Notes: generated from the letters alone by a model not told the origin. A stretch of 50,891 nt of DNA from Deltaproteobacteria bacterium (GCA_026416535.1 JAOAFA010000106.1:1-50891), one strand, 5' to 3'; shown: positions 16,390-27,257, numbered from the stretch's first letter. Translations and numbers: made by a program.

Positions 16390-19300
16390 TTATTGTACTA
16401 CAACAGGATCATTTGGTAATTCTCCATACACATCGGGCATGTACATCAACTCAACTCGTGTTGGTGGTAAATTAAACCTTCCTCTTGTATTCAATCTGAT
16501 AGAATACTCGAATATGATCTTATTACCATAGACATATTCGTAATAGGTCCTGTTATACCCATCTCTAATATCCGAATAAGTATAGTCCCAGACAACATTC
16601 TCATATTGACCCCATTCTTTACTAATCCTTCCTAACACCTGAGCCCCTGTAACAATTGGATCGATAAGGACAACATTGTTATAGTATGAATCAAATTCAA
16701 TGGTAAGTCTAATTTTTACCAGATCTGACTGTTTGAATACGCCTTTAATTTGGTTATTCTCATCCAAATATTCCTTCTTAATCCTGAATCCTTTAAAGAC
16801 AGGCTCTGATAAATTGACTCTATTCATGATCGTGGTCTTAACCCAGTAGCTATTCTTTTTATCCTCAAGTGTTAACGTCCCTCTATTAGTAATGGGGCAA
16901 TCCGGCAAAATTTCTCCCCCTATGATATTACTCCCAACTATATCGAATAAAAATGTCTTTTCCCCAAATGATTCATCTACTGTCTCTGTAAAGTAGCTAC
17001 AATCAAGATGTACACTTAGAATACTCTTGTGAAACTCTGAATTGAATCTCTTAGCAAAAAGTCTGAGGGCCACTGATGCATAAGCATTTGCTGTGGTATT
17101 GAAGAGATACCCCCTCTTTTCAAATAGCCTAACCAATCCATTCGCCATCTTCCCAATAGTAGTATCATCAGTGTTTACTTGCATCAGGTATATAAGTGTT
17201 TTAGCAAAAGCCTCGTCATCTGAACGCATAAGCCACCAATATTCATTCTTTTTGTCTGACCTCAGAAAATATGACCCACTCTTTTCTGTAAAATATGACA
17301 TTATAGCATTATGTATCTCTGCCTTTTTTTCAACTACATACGAGAGATCTATCAAAGAAGATAAAGATAACAATGAGATATCTAAATTTAGCTGACCTAA
17401 AAGCTCTGACCTATTGCGATCATTATATTTGGCTAATACAGATAAAGCATAAATCTTCTCTACATTTAGAGTCGTATGGATATAGATATTCCTACGATAT
17501 ATCCTTCCAAGAACAAAATTTCTAAGTGCCTCAGTTGTTCTCAAAATAACATATTCTGGTAATTCAAAGTCGTTAAGCCTTGTGATATCTAGGATGTATG
17601 CCGTAAGGACAGGCGAACCCTCTGTTGATGTCGGATAGAACTTTAGAAGTCCATTATCATCCAGGTATAGATTTATCTCATCCATAAGTTTATTGAAGAA
17701 CCTCTTGTCATCAGCTACCACGGCATAAGATACTTTTTGCTCTAGGCAAGAGAGTTCAAAACCACCATAGCTGGTCAATTGGCGTCCAGTCAGACCCAGG
17801 TCACGCATAATAGATATACTTACTCGTTTATTATTGTCTCCATATGCAAATTCCTTAAATTGCTCCTTTAGTCTACCAGAAAATCTCTTAAATGACGATT
17901 GAATCACTCGTAAAGGAGACGCCTCAACAACTTTTTGTTTAATGGATATTTTATCAATTATTCTATTGTCTGAAAGAATATTAATCATATACTTCCCTTC
18001 GTCAGTCAATTCTGGTACCCTTACAGGGAGTGATACCTTTTGATTACCTCCAGGCTTTATTTCTGCTGTAATAGGACCTATTATTTGTCTGCTTACTTCT
18101 TTTCCTCTCCTTGTAAAGCTGATCTCGCCAGCGATCTGTAGATTAAAGTTTTTATTGGACGTATTTTTGATTACAAATTCTGCATCATAACTATCTCCCT
18201 CCCTGGCAAAGTAAGGTAGCGAGGAGCTGATGAATAGATCTTTGGTGCTTTGAATTTTATTGAATCCATGTCCAAATTTTTTTTCAGTGGAGGCTATAGC
18301 TATAATCCTAAAAGAAGTTATAGAGTCATTAAGCGTAAATTCAAAATCTGCCTTGTTATTTTTGACTTTGAGTGAGTCATTAAAATATATAAGCGTATCG
18401 AACATCTCCCTCGTTGCTATCCTTCCTCCACCACCACCTGTGGATATTGCTTTCTTCCCAAAATGCCTCTTGCCAACAACCTGTATGAGTCCAGTAGATG
18501 TATTGATACCTAATCCCTTCTCCCTAACCATACCATCAAGTATATTATATGTTGGATTATCAAGGAGTTCTAATAAACCTTCATCCACGACGATCAACAT
18601 TACATCTGGATCTTTCCCTTCCAAGCCTTTTATCTCAACTCTCCCTTTCACCCTTTCCCTTACATTGTACTTCTTCTTCTCAGTAAATACCTGTACTTCC
18701 AATCTGTACTTCGACTTATCCACTTTTAGTCTAGTAATACCCATCTTAAATGAGGGTTTTGCAAGATCAACTAGATATGTTGGAGGTGGTGAATCTACTC
18801 TTCCTCGCAATAAGACTACCGAGACAAATACATTTGGTGCGTATTCGGGTCTGATTTTAAGATCTATAAATGGTCTTTTTGCATCCACTTTTGTAACAAA
18901 ATAGTCCAAGATCCCTTCTCTCTCAACTGTAACAAGAGCTGTTGATTTCTCAAACGGTGTTACTACTCTTATTTTTGCAACTTCGTTTGATGTGTAGTCA
19001 GTCTTATCTGGGTATATATCTGTTCTGTCCGAGTCAGAATAATATTCAAACCACTCTTCACTCTCATAACCATAAAATGAAGCTCCGGCAAATGATTTAG
19101 AATTGTCATTTTTGGTGTCCGCCAATGCCACCTCCACTATATAGGCTCCTCCACTTTCTATGCTCTTCTTACAGGATGTCCTACCCTCATCATCTGTTGT
19201 TGAAATACAAAATTCACCTTGTGGTTTTATCTCATCTATATGTTCAAAGGAGTAATAACCACCCAAAACCTTCTTTCGGTGTACATAGTGTATCCTGCGA

Positions 19301-22182
19301 TATAGCCGTAAATTCACTTTTACATCTTTCACAGGTCTTCTCGCAGTATCAAGGACTACTACATCTGCTGTTATCATTTTATGTCTCTGGTCTGTCTTTA
19401 CTCTAATACCTGTTATAAACTGTGATTGGTATATTGTCTTGGTTTTTGTAACTGTGTTGAAATACCCGTTTGGATCAGTATATCCAGCTTCTAAATGAAG
19501 TATTAAAGGTCTACCATCTTTAGTTCTCTTAATAGGCAACTCAGTCTTGAATCTACCGAAATTATCCGTTCTTAGATTGAGGAGTTGCCAAAGATTTCTC
19601 CCATGCTCATCATATGAATCAACCACAGAATAATCGGACTCTACTTCATTAGTATCTTCATTATATCTTTCATATCTCTGAACACCCTCTTTTACACCCC
19701 CTGCCAAGAAATTGTAATCTGGATATCTTGAATCAGAGAAGTGAAAATCCTCAGAGAATCTATACCTTAAAGACACAGAGAGCTCATTTGCTGGGGCTCC
19801 CATAAGATAATTGAAAATTCCCTCTACAACTATCTTTCCGGCTCTCGAATCGCCAATTATCAAATCTCCTTTTATAAGTGGGACCTTGAACTCCTCTACA
19901 ATAAAACTATCGGATTCGTACCTACAATCTTCATGTGATTCATCATCAGGACAATCAAGATAATAGACCTTATAATGACCTGTATGGGCATCTTGTGGTA
20001 TATCCCACCTAAAGACCATATTTCCATTCTCATTCCACTTAATATCGTATTCCCAGAACTTTTGTGTACCAAGATGAACTATCCTAATTTTCCGTGGCAT
20101 TTCCCCTGCTCTTGCATAATAAAAATCCTTCATGTCCTTTCGCCTAAAAAATCCCTTGATATGTAGGGTTTCTCCAGCCCTCAATAGATTCCTACTAAAT
20201 ACAGTATGAAGAACTAGGTTTGACGAATAGTTGTATTCGTAGATATTGAACCTAAATAATTCAATCCCTTTATCCCATTTAGAGCTAACAAAAGTAAAAT
20301 CGTCATTGTAATGAGCAGTGACGATAAGACCACTGGATAAAAATTTATAACCAGAGTTATAATAATCCTCTGACTCAAAATCATAAGCACAGTGTGGAAG
20401 CCTATAGTCATCAGGCAAAATCTTATCTATGAGCAATATACCATTTTCATTTGTAAATCCTTCAAAATATATATTCCCTTTGCAATCATATACATGGATC
20501 TTGGCACCACTTACAGGTGATGCATCTGAAAGGCGAGTCACAAACACGAGTGATGTATCAATACCTCTCTTAAAAGTTATAGCCATATCAGTTACCAGAA
20601 CAACCGAATGGACATATGCCTTATTGGTTCCCCCCTGCTTATCCTTATTTGATATTAAAATGTCACCCAGTATTTCACTCTCAACCTCAAAAAAATACAA
20701 ACCATAACTTCTTATAGGTATACCGAGAACTGTAGCCTCTGCAAAATTAGATATATCTGGAAGCTTGTTTACTTCATAAGAGTAACTATTTCTATCAAAG
20801 ACTCCTTTGGAATGATCACTATAACTTATACTATTTATAAACTCGAACATCTTTGCAGGCGTAAAATCTGAAAGTCTTAGCCTCTTTAATTTGATATCGG
20901 ACAAGAGATATCTATCCTCATCCTTGTTCTTCTCAGATTTCACCCAAAGTTTTTTAAATAACGATTTAACAAACTCCCATATTCTTACAAAAATACTCTT
21001 TCTACCCTCAATTTCTTTTTTGTATACACCACTTTCTAATCCAAAGCCTTTTATCTTAAGATCACCTTTGAGTCCTCGCACAGTAAGTGGAAGTATACCT
21101 TCACCGTTAATCATCTCTACTATACCAAAATCAGCTGCAAACTTTGCAAGTGGCGGTATTCTATCAGTTTTAAAGCTCAACGGAAATTTGTTAATATTTT
21201 CCGGTGTCCGTTCATATATATCTTTTATATCCCCGGGTATGTAAAGCTTATACATGTGTTGAGGTAAAAAAGGTCCTACAAATCTCACATAACTTACCAC
21301 ATCTGAGTATTCATCTTCCTTTTTTGGGAAGATTCTATTACCATTCTCATCAGCTAAGTATATTTGTTTTACAAACTCCTGATTTACAGGCTCTGAGAAG
21401 TTTACCTCAATATTCGATATTGGAATGCATCCACGCTCCGCCTTTTCTCTCTCACAATTTAATTCAATTTTAAATCCATCCATCACTGTATAAGAGTATT
21501 TCTCCTCTACATCAGAGATTACACCTCCCTTAGATCTAATAAACTTAAAAACAAGGACCACATGTTCTTTGTCAGCAAATCTGACCTTTGGTCTAACCCC
21601 ATAAAACTCTCCGCCTTTCAAATATGGATACATATTTCTTAAGAGCATATCCAAATCCGAGGGCTCTATAAGAATGGCCTCAATAATCTCTCGCGTATGT
21701 GTCCTTACAAAAAAGATATTTTTTATATTTTTTTCAATATCAACATCGCCATTGAAAGAAAATACAAAGATTTGATCATTTCTAATGGTCTGATATGGGC
21801 TGGGTGCTATTTGCTTAACTGTGACTATGTCGGTGTCAAATTCAAACTCCTTTACACCACTGTATCTCTCTCCCTCGATTGATACTATGTCATCTCTAAG
21901 AGTCACTTTACATAAGAGACCGGCTTTGAGGGGTTGGTCAAACTTCATAATATAAAGATGAGGGTCTTCCCACACGCCTCTGGGAGGTTTATCTATGCAA
22001 CTAATCTTCTCAATTGGATTAAATTCGAATAAAGGATCTCCAATAGGAGCTACTGGCTTTGTAAATTTTATTCTGATCTCTGAAGCCTCTCTTGCCCTCT
22101 TTTGCGGGAAAAACTCTGCCTTAAATGCAGATAATTCTACTGAAAAAAGTAAAATGATAAAAAGGAGAACCGTTTTACTCAT
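16390..22182 (-). CDS. Bacterial alpha-2-macroglobulin family protein
   Basis: A 1930-residue protein with an N-terminal signal peptide (about residues 1-19, no lipobox Cys, unlike E. coli YfhM), so probably soluble periplasmic. N-terminal macroglobulin-like domains (about 20-700) are followed by MG domains with the family motif FSRNLLRAGETLHIKGFFR (about 690). The bait/link region has VGKRHFGKKA and a GGGGGR run. The thioester motif CLEQ (Cys1479, Gln1482, in GGFELSCLEQ) is intact, so it can form the reactive thioester that traps attacking proteases. The rest is an alpha/alpha thioester domain and a receptor-like C-terminal domain. It follows pbpC by 11 bases, the widespread pair thought to protect and repair the wall after protease or envelope damage. 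GGAGAGGG lies before the ATG. Confidence 0.93.
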   Translation of the reverse strand: MSKTVLLFIILLFSVELSAFKAEFFPQKRAREASEIRIKFTKPVAPIGDPLFEFNPIEKISCIDKPPRGVWEDPHLYIMKFDQPLKAGLLCKVTLRDDIVSIEGERYSGVKEFEFDTDIVTVKQIAPSPYQTIRNDQIFVFSFNGDVDIEKNIKNIFFVRTHTREIIEAILIEPSDLDMLLRNMYPYLKGGEFYGVRPKVRFADKEHVVLVFKFIRSKGGVISDVEEKYSYTVMDGFKIELNCEREKAERGCIPISNIEVNFSEPVNQEFVKQIYLADENGNRIFPKKEDEYSDVVSYVRFVGPFLPQHMYKLYIPGDIKDIYERTPENINKFPLSFKTDRIPPLAKFAADFGIVEMINGEGILPLTVRGLKGDLKIKGFGLESGVYKKEIEGRKSIFVRIWEFVKSLFKKLWVKSEKNKDEDRYLLSDIKLKRLRLSDFTPAKMFEFINSISYSDHSKGVFDRNSYSYEVNKLPDISNFAEATVLGIPIRSYGLYFFEVESEILGDILISNKDKQGGTNKAYVHSVVLVTDMAITFKRGIDTSLVFVTRLSDASPVSGAKIHVYDCKGNIYFEGFTNENGILLIDKILPDDYRLPHCAYDFESEDYYNSGYKFLSSGLIVTAHYNDDFTFVSSKWDKGIELFRFNIYEYNYSSNLVLHTVFSRNLLRAGETLHIKGFFRRKDMKDFYYARAGEMPRKIRIVHLGTQKFWEYDIKWNENGNMVFRWDIPQDAHTGHYKVYYLDCPDDESHEDCRYESDSFIVEEFKVPLIKGDLIIGDSRAGKIVVEGIFNYLMGAPANELSVSLRYRFSEDFHFSDSRYPDYNFLAGGVKEGVQRYERYNEDTNEVESDYSVVDSYDEHGRNLWQLLNLRTDNFGRFKTELPIKRTKDGRPLILHLEAGYTDPNGYFNTVTKTKTIYQSQFITGIRVKTDQRHKMITADVVVLDTARRPVKDVKVNLRLYRRIHYVHRKKVLGGYYSFEHIDEIKPQGEFCISTTDDEGRTSCKKSIESGGAYIVEVALADTKNDNSKSFAGASFYGYESEEWFEYYSDSDRTDIYPDKTDYTSNEVAKIRVVTPFEKSTALVTVEREGILDYFVTKVDAKRPFIDLKIRPEYAPNVFVSVVLLRGRVDSPPPTYLVDLAKPSFKMGITRLKVDKSKYRLEVQVFTEKKKYNVRERVKGRVEIKGLEGKDPDVMLIVVDEGLLELLDNPTYNILDGMVREKGLGINTSTGLIQVVGKRHFGKKAISTGGGGGRIATREMFDTLIYFNDSLKVKNNKADFEFTLNDSITSFRIIAIASTEKKFGHGFNKIQSTKDLFISSSLPYFAREGDSYDAEFVIKNTSNKNFNLQIAGEISFTRRGKEVSRQIIGPITAEIKPGGNQKVSLPVRVPELTDEGKYMINILSDNRIIDKISIKQKVVEASPLRVIQSSFKRFSGRLKEQFKEFAYGDNNKRVSISIMRDLGLTGRQLTSYGGFELSCLEQKVSYAVVADDKRFFNKLMDEINLYLDDNGLLKFYPTSTEGSPVLTAYILDITRLNDFELPEYVILRTTEALRNFVLGRIYRRNIYIHTTLNVEKIYALSVLAKYNDRNRSELLGQLNLDISLLSLSSLIDLSYVVEKKAEIHNAIMSYFTEKSGSYFLRSDKKNEYWWLMRSDDEAFAKTLIYLMQVNTDDTTIGKMANGLVRLFEKRGYLFNTTANAYASVALRLFAKRFNSEFHKSILSVHLDCSYFTETVDESFGEKTFLFDIVGSNIIGGEILPDCPITNRGTLTLEDKKNSYWVKTTIMNRVNLSEPVFKGFRIKKEYLDENNQIKGVFKQSDLVKIRLTIEFDSYYNNVVLIDPIVTGAQVLGRISKEWGQYENVVWDYTYSDIRDGYNRTYYEYVYGNKIIFEYSIRLNTRGRFNLPPTRVELMYMPDVYGELPNDPVVVQ

Positions 22183-22193
22183 AGATCCCTCTC

Positions 22194-24302
22194 CTATCTT
22201 ACCTCATACTTAATACTGTCCAGTGTATTGCCATATACATCAAGCAATACAAGACTATGATAACCTCTCTTAATATCGACGATATATACATTGTTTTTAC
22301 CTCTTACCTCCTGGTTATCGCACATAAGAGTGCAATCATTACAGTTTGTGTAGACATAAAGCTTTTGTTGCGAAGATGGCACCTCGGGATCAAGGGCAAA
22401 TATAGAGCCATTGGGAGGATAAATAATCTTGGGTATCTTATCATAGCTTATAAGTATCTCACCTGAGTCCGGCTCTGTGTCCTTAAGGAAGAGTTCATCT
22501 CTCTCAGGTTCAAGGGGAGGGACATACCTTATCCTCTTCTTGATAATACCCTCTGGTAATGGTGGAGGTCTTGATCCTGTTTTTTTGTGAAGTTCTTTAA
22601 TTAGGGCAAACCAGATCTGAGATGCCCCGTGTGAGCCAGATACATTATACATTGGCTCCCCCGAAAAATTCCCCGTCCATACCCCGACAGTGTATTTCTC
22701 AGAAAAACCTACGCACCAGTTATCCCTCATATCTTTACTTGTACCCGTCTTTACGGCAGAATAAAACGGAGTTGAGAGTGTATTCTCGAGATCGAAAGTA
22801 AGTGATCTCGCATCTCTATCGGAGAGAATATTTTGAATAATATAAACTGTTCTTCTATCCAGGACAGGCTTCCTCTCTTTGTTCTCTCTTACCAGTATTT
22901 TTAAGTCTTGAAATATACCACTATTGGCTAGGGTCACATAAGCCCTTACAAGTTCGTAAAGAGACACATCTAATGTCCCAAGCGCCAAGGACTCACCATA
23001 GTAATCATCTATCTCATTTGATCTATCAACATTGAACCCAAGATTCCTTAGGTGGTATGTGTAATTCTCAACACCTACCATTGCAATTACTCTCACAGCA
23101 GGTATATTTAGTGAGGATGCCAAGGCATTCCTCATCGACACAAGTCCCTTATAACTCCGATCATAATTTTTTGGTGAATAAATAGGACCTCCCTTCCCAA
23201 TAAAGAGAGGGGTATCTTCTATAATACTTGCCGGTGTGATAAGCCTTTGCCCAAGTGCAAATTCGTATAGAAAAGGTTTTAGCGTCGAGCCGGCTTGTCT
23301 CCTTGCTATTACACCATCCACATATCTGTTTGAAGACAGATGATACGAATTTGGGATATAAGCCAGTATCTCGCCTGTCTTATTCTCAACTACAATTAGT
23401 GCAGCATCGTTCAAATTCCTTTCTTTCATTTCAAGCACAAAAGATCTAACTATTTCGAAAGCCTTTTTTTGAATCCCTATGTCAATTGTTGTAACAATCG
23501 GCGATTTATGACGCCTTAGGAGTCTTTCAGAGAGGACAGGTAGGTAGTTGTAGTAATTAATGTTATGATATCCTTGCTGGGGGATTTCTAAAATCTTTTG
23601 TGTAATTTTAGACTCTTCAATACCGAGGTTTAAATTCTTATTTATCCTTTTTGCAATTCTCACTATCTCTTCTCCGCTTAGAGAAGGTCCACGAATAAGC
23701 GATAGCAAGATCAGCGACTCCACCTCATTTAAATACTCTGGCGATTTGTTAAATAGACCATATGAAGCAGTATATATACCGGAGATCTCACTTCTTATTG
23801 GGACAGTATTTATATATGCCTCCAATATCTCCTCCTTCTCCCATTTTAAATCTATGATTAGTGCATAGAGGATCTCTTTAATTTTTCTTATGAGCTTACC
23901 TTCCTTTCTCAACTTGAAATAATTCCTTGCAAATTGCATATTTATAGTGCTTGCCCCTCTCTGCCTTCCAGTTTCTATAAAATCTTTTATGGCAGATAGG
24001 ATGGATATAAAATCTACTCCAGAGTGATGATAAAACCTCTTATCCTCAGATTTAACTAAGAGCTCAAGAAAACGGCTATTCACATCACATAACTTTATAT
24101 ATGCAACTCGTCTTGTTTCAAAATCCTGTCTCACCACAGAGAGTGGATAGTTGTTTCTATCTAACACTACACCGTCAGATAGCTTAAGATACTCAAATTT
24201 GAATGTCTTATAGGAAGGAAAAGAAAAGAATGAATAGAGGAACCAGGTAATGACCCCTGCAATAGCAAGCAATAATATTACTCTCCAGAATTGCCCTTTC
24301 AT
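22194..24302 (-). CDS. pbpC: Penicillin-binding protein 1C
   Basis: A 702-residue bifunctional peptidoglycan synthase. After one membrane anchor (about 5-28), the glycosyltransferase domain (GT51) carries EDKRFYHHSGVDF with catalytic Glu86 and RGASTINMQFARN. The transpeptidase domain has SxxK as STLK (Ser339, Lys342; AGSTLKPF), an SLN motif and KTGT at 518-521. The C-terminal domain of about 90 residues (from about 610) is the PbpC-specific beta-domain. The ATG at 24302 is chosen; a TTG seven codons upstream is possible but has no better ribosome site. It is the first gene of an operon with the alpha-2-macroglobulin gene. Confidence 0.93.
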   Translation of the reverse strand: MKGQFWRVILLLAIAGVITWFLYSFFSFPSYKTFKFEYLKLSDGVVLDRNNYPLSVVRQDFETRRVAYIKLCDVNSRFLELLVKSEDKRFYHHSGVDFISILSAIKDFIETGRQRGASTINMQFARNYFKLRKEGKLIRKIKEILYALIIDLKWEKEEILEAYINTVPIRSEISGIYTASYGLFNKSPEYLNEVESLILLSLIRGPSLSGEEIVRIAKRINKNLNLGIEESKITQKILEIPQQGYHNINYYNYLPVLSERLLRRHKSPIVTTIDIGIQKKAFEIVRSFVLEMKERNLNDAALIVVENKTGEILAYIPNSYHLSSNRYVDGVIARRQAGSTLKPFLYEFALGQRLITPASIIEDTPLFIGKGGPIYSPKNYDRSYKGLVSMRNALASSLNIPAVRVIAMVGVENYTYHLRNLGFNVDRSNEIDDYYGESLALGTLDVSLYELVRAYVTLANSGIFQDLKILVRENKERKPVLDRRTVYIIQNILSDRDARSLTFDLENTLSTPFYSAVKTGTSKDMRDNWCVGFSEKYTVGVWTGNFSGEPMYNVSGSHGASQIWFALIKELHKKTGSRPPPLPEGIIKKRIRYVPPLEPERDELFLKDTEPDSGEILISYDKIPKIIYPPNGSIFALDPEVPSSQQKLYVYTNCNDCTLMCDNQEVRGKNNVYIVDIKRGYHSLVLLDVYGNTLDSIKYEVR

Positions 24303-24449
24303 AATACTACAATTATATCCCAAGTCCTAAGAGTCAAGAAGAAATAAATTACAAAAAATTCTCTTAGGAGTCCTTTGTGATGTTGTATTGACATAGAGAT
24401 AATTAATACTACCTACTTAGTAGCTAAAATTCGCTCACCTATTTGGGTA

Positions 24450-24593
24450 TCATATATAAGGTTGTTTACAGAGGATTATTACCCAATAAAATCTTCCATT
24501 TGCGGTACGTACAATACCTCTATATGTGAATATGAAGCCAACATCGGGACTACCAGATTCAATAAGGGTTGAGAGATCTGGATAAAAAACTTT
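24450..24593 (-). other. Open frame directly downstream of the stop of the cysteine-repeat lipoprotein
   Basis: After the TAA at 24594 the same frame stays open to a TGA at 24450 and reads like protein (VFYPDLSTLIESGSPDVGFI, then TYRGIVRTANGRFYWVII). There is no start codon. It may be a remnant of a longer C-terminus or of a separate lost gene. The rest of 24324-24449 holds only a short palindrome CTACT-T-AGTAG. Confidence 0.3.
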
Positions 24594-27155
24594 TTAGGGC
24601 AGATATTTTGCTAAAAAGAAGTCTTTCAGATTTAACTGTGGATACGGGAGATCACCGCCACCAAAGTCAACTGCCCCAGAGATCTCACCTGTGATATAGA
24701 TACTCCCAAACTCATCCGCTGTAATCCCTACACCATTATCAGATTTTGGAGAGCCAAAGGTATAGCTAAATACGTGTCTTAGGTCCTTTGTAAGTTTTAC
24801 GAGTATAATGTCAGAATCCCCTCTATTTGTTAGTTCTTCCTCACCAAATTTAATCAAGCCATACGAGCTACCTATCATTAGTATATTGTCGTTATTATCA
24901 AGAGCTATTACCGGCATATCATCCTGACTTGAACCAAATGATACTCCATCTATGAAGCTAAAACTCTTGTCCAGCTTCAATATCAGTATCTCCATCCCTC
25001 CTTTTGTGGTAAACTCTTTTGTGCCTATCTTTAATGTATCGGAAAAAATAGCTGATACCAACAACTCGTTTTCCGAATTCATCCTTATTGCAGTGCTCAA
25101 ATCTAACCCTTTAGAGCCAATACTGATACTTTTCTTATGGACTCCACTCTCATTAAATGAGGCGAGAAAGATATCATAATGGCCCTTTGATATAAGATCT
25201 GAACCTCCAAAATTTTCCATGTCAGTGAACGCACCAGTCATATAAATATTATTATCTTTGTCCGTTACTAGAGAGGAAACCATGTCTATGCCGTTTGTTG
25301 CAGCTGGTGCCCCAAAAGCCTTTGTCCATAAAAGCCTGCCATTGTTATTAAATTTTGCAAGAAAGATATCATCCTCTCCCTTACTAACAAGAGTAGAGCC
25401 ATCCATCACCATACTGTTTTGGAATTTACCGGCAAGGATAATATTGAGTTCTTTGTCAATTGCAAGGGTGTTTCCCTCGTCAAGACCCATGGAGCCATAC
25501 GCCTTTGCCCAGATTAAATCAAGATTACTGTTTAGCTTTGTAAGAAATATGTCTCTCCCCCCTAAACTACTCAATACACCACCACCAAAGTTGATCTCAT
25601 TCTCAAAATACCCCGTAATTATGATATCTCCATTCTGATTAACGGTGAGTCCTTTAACAGAATCATACCCTGTGGAGCCAAAGGATCTTGCGTTGAGTAT
25701 TGTTCCATTACTGGCAAATTTTATAACAAAAATATCACTCTGACCATTTGAAATTAGTGCCTTCCCGTTGAGGTTAATATACCCAGAAAACTCTCCAGCC
25801 ATTATTATGTTGCCATTTGGGTCAGTTGCAAGAAGTACACCCCTGTCATTCCCTGTTGAGCCGTATGAGAATGAAAACACATAACCCCCGGCACATTTGC
25901 TATTTATGCATGAACCTGAATAGTAATTACCTTTTATACAGGTAGATTTACATCCACCGCAGTTTAATCTATCATTCGAAATATCTATTTCACACCCATC
26001 ATCCCATAGGTTATTACAATTGGCAAAAGGTGGTATACACTGACATTTCTTGCTTGTACATTTTGCGTTTGGACCACAATTTATGTAGTTCTGGCAATTC
26101 GAACCACAAGTCTTATCAGAGTTGAAGTTTACCTCACAGCCATCTATCCAATTGTTATTACAGTTAGCATAATCCTGTTGGCAGGCACACTGTTTGTTAC
26201 TACATACAGAATTGTCTCTACAGTCCGTGGCACAGTCTCCACAGTGTCTAGGATCTGTGGAGAAGTTGGCTTCACACCCATTTGAGTTATATCCATCACA
26301 GTTACCAAACCCATATAGACAATCTATTATTACACAACTCCCTGAATCACATTTGACTGACTGGATATTTTGAAGCTTGGTACAGTCATTTTTGCAGTCT
26401 CCACAGTGATATTTATCCTCATATATCCTTGTCTCACATCCATCAGAATTCGAATTGTTGCAGTCTCCAAACCCCTCTGCACATATACATTTCTGATTAC
26501 TACAGTAGGCATTAGGGCCACATCTGTTTTTACAGGCGCCACAGTTGTCATTGTCACTGGCTATGTTCTGCTCACATCCGTCATCGAGGAGCAAGTTACA
26601 GTTTGCATATCCTATCTGACAGCCACATTTGCCTTGCGTACATACAGAATTTTGCCCGCAGTCAAAGTTACACATCGAACAATGTTTGGGGTCATCATTG
26701 AGATATACCTCACACCCATCATTACTCTTACCATTACAGTTTGCCCGCCCTTCTTTACACTTTGAGACCTCACAGACTCCATTTACACACACAAATTCTT
26801 CAACACCAAGCATAGGCACCGAACAGTCTGTATTACAGTCACCACAGGTTTTAAGACTTCTTAGATCTGCCTCGCATCCATCGCTCTTGTCGTTATTGCA
26901 GTTTTCGAAGTTTTTATCACACACGCACTGATTATTTTCGCAATGCATGTTCTGGGGACACTCAATATCACACAGCCCCGTATCAGCTAATATATCAGCG
27001 CTAAGAACAATATCTCCTGATTCAATATCTATTCTACCAATGTCCGATAGTATATCAGAGCCGCTCTTGATATCACCAGTAATTACCTTATCCTCACTGC
27101 ACCCAAAAAACAAAAATAGGACACACCATAGTTTCATCAATTCTCTTCTTCTCAT
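24594..27155 (-). CDS. Lipoprotein with cysteine-rich repeats and SBBP beta-propeller
   Basis: An 853-residue protein. GGAGGAG lies five bases before the ATG. Residues 1-19 form a lipoprotein signal ending LFFGC. From about residue 60 to 420 there are seven cysteine-rich repeats of the type A-N-C-N-x(4)-DGCE-x(10)-CG-x-C-x(3)-C, interleaved with C-x(2)-C-x-C EGF-like loops. The form is typical of Myxococcota surface proteins and probably disulphide-bonded. The C-terminal half (about 430-850) has eight or nine SBBP blades (FGSTGYDSVKGLTVNQNGDI, with ITGYF and DIFLTKLNSN between them) that form a beta-propeller. The role is likely surface binding or adhesion; no catalytic motif is seen. It stands alone, 102 bases downstream of the histidine-kinase operon on the same strand. 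Confidence 0.85.
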   Translation of the reverse strand: MRRRELMKLWCVLFLFFGCSEDKVITGDIKSGSDILSDIGRIDIESGDIVLSADILADTGLCDIECPQNMHCENNQCVCDKNFENCNNDKSDGCEADLRSLKTCGDCNTDCSVPMLGVEEFVCVNGVCEVSKCKEGRANCNGKSNDGCEVYLNDDPKHCSMCNFDCGQNSVCTQGKCGCQIGYANCNLLLDDGCEQNIASDNDNCGACKNRCGPNAYCSNQKCICAEGFGDCNNSNSDGCETRIYEDKYHCGDCKNDCTKLQNIQSVKCDSGSCVIIDCLYGFGNCDGYNSNGCEANFSTDPRHCGDCATDCRDNSVCSNKQCACQQDYANCNNNWIDGCEVNFNSDKTCGSNCQNYINCGPNAKCTSKKCQCIPPFANCNNLWDDGCEIDISNDRLNCGGCKSTCIKGNYYSGSCINSKCAGGYVFSFSYGSTGNDRGVLLATDPNGNIIMAGEFSGYINLNGKALISNGQSDIFVIKFASNGTILNARSFGSTGYDSVKGLTVNQNGDIIITGYFENEINFGGGVLSSLGGRDIFLTKLNSNLDLIWAKAYGSMGLDEGNTLAIDKELNIILAGKFQNSMVMDGSTLVSKGEDDIFLAKFNNNGRLLWTKAFGAPAATNGIDMVSSLVTDKDNNIYMTGAFTDMENFGGSDLISKGHYDIFLASFNESGVHKKSISIGSKGLDLSTAIRMNSENELLVSAIFSDTLKIGTKEFTTKGGMEILILKLDKSFSFIDGVSFGSSQDDMPVIALDNNDNILMIGSSYGLIKFGEEELTNRGDSDIILVKLTKDLRHVFSYTFGSPKSDNGVGITADEFGSIYITGEISGAVDFGGGDLPYPQLNLKDFFLAKYLP

Positions 27156-27257
27156 CCTACTCCTCCAAAAATTAGAACTCTATTTATCACAACATTTCCT
27201 GAATTCAACAAAAAGCTACATTATATTCCAAGGAGTAATAACGTCCATTACAACAAC

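Noticed and set aside
18260-18904. A 214-codon plus-strand open frame inside the alpha-2-macroglobulin gene
   Set aside because: Antisense shadow of a gene with strong family motifs; no ribosome site or domain pattern.
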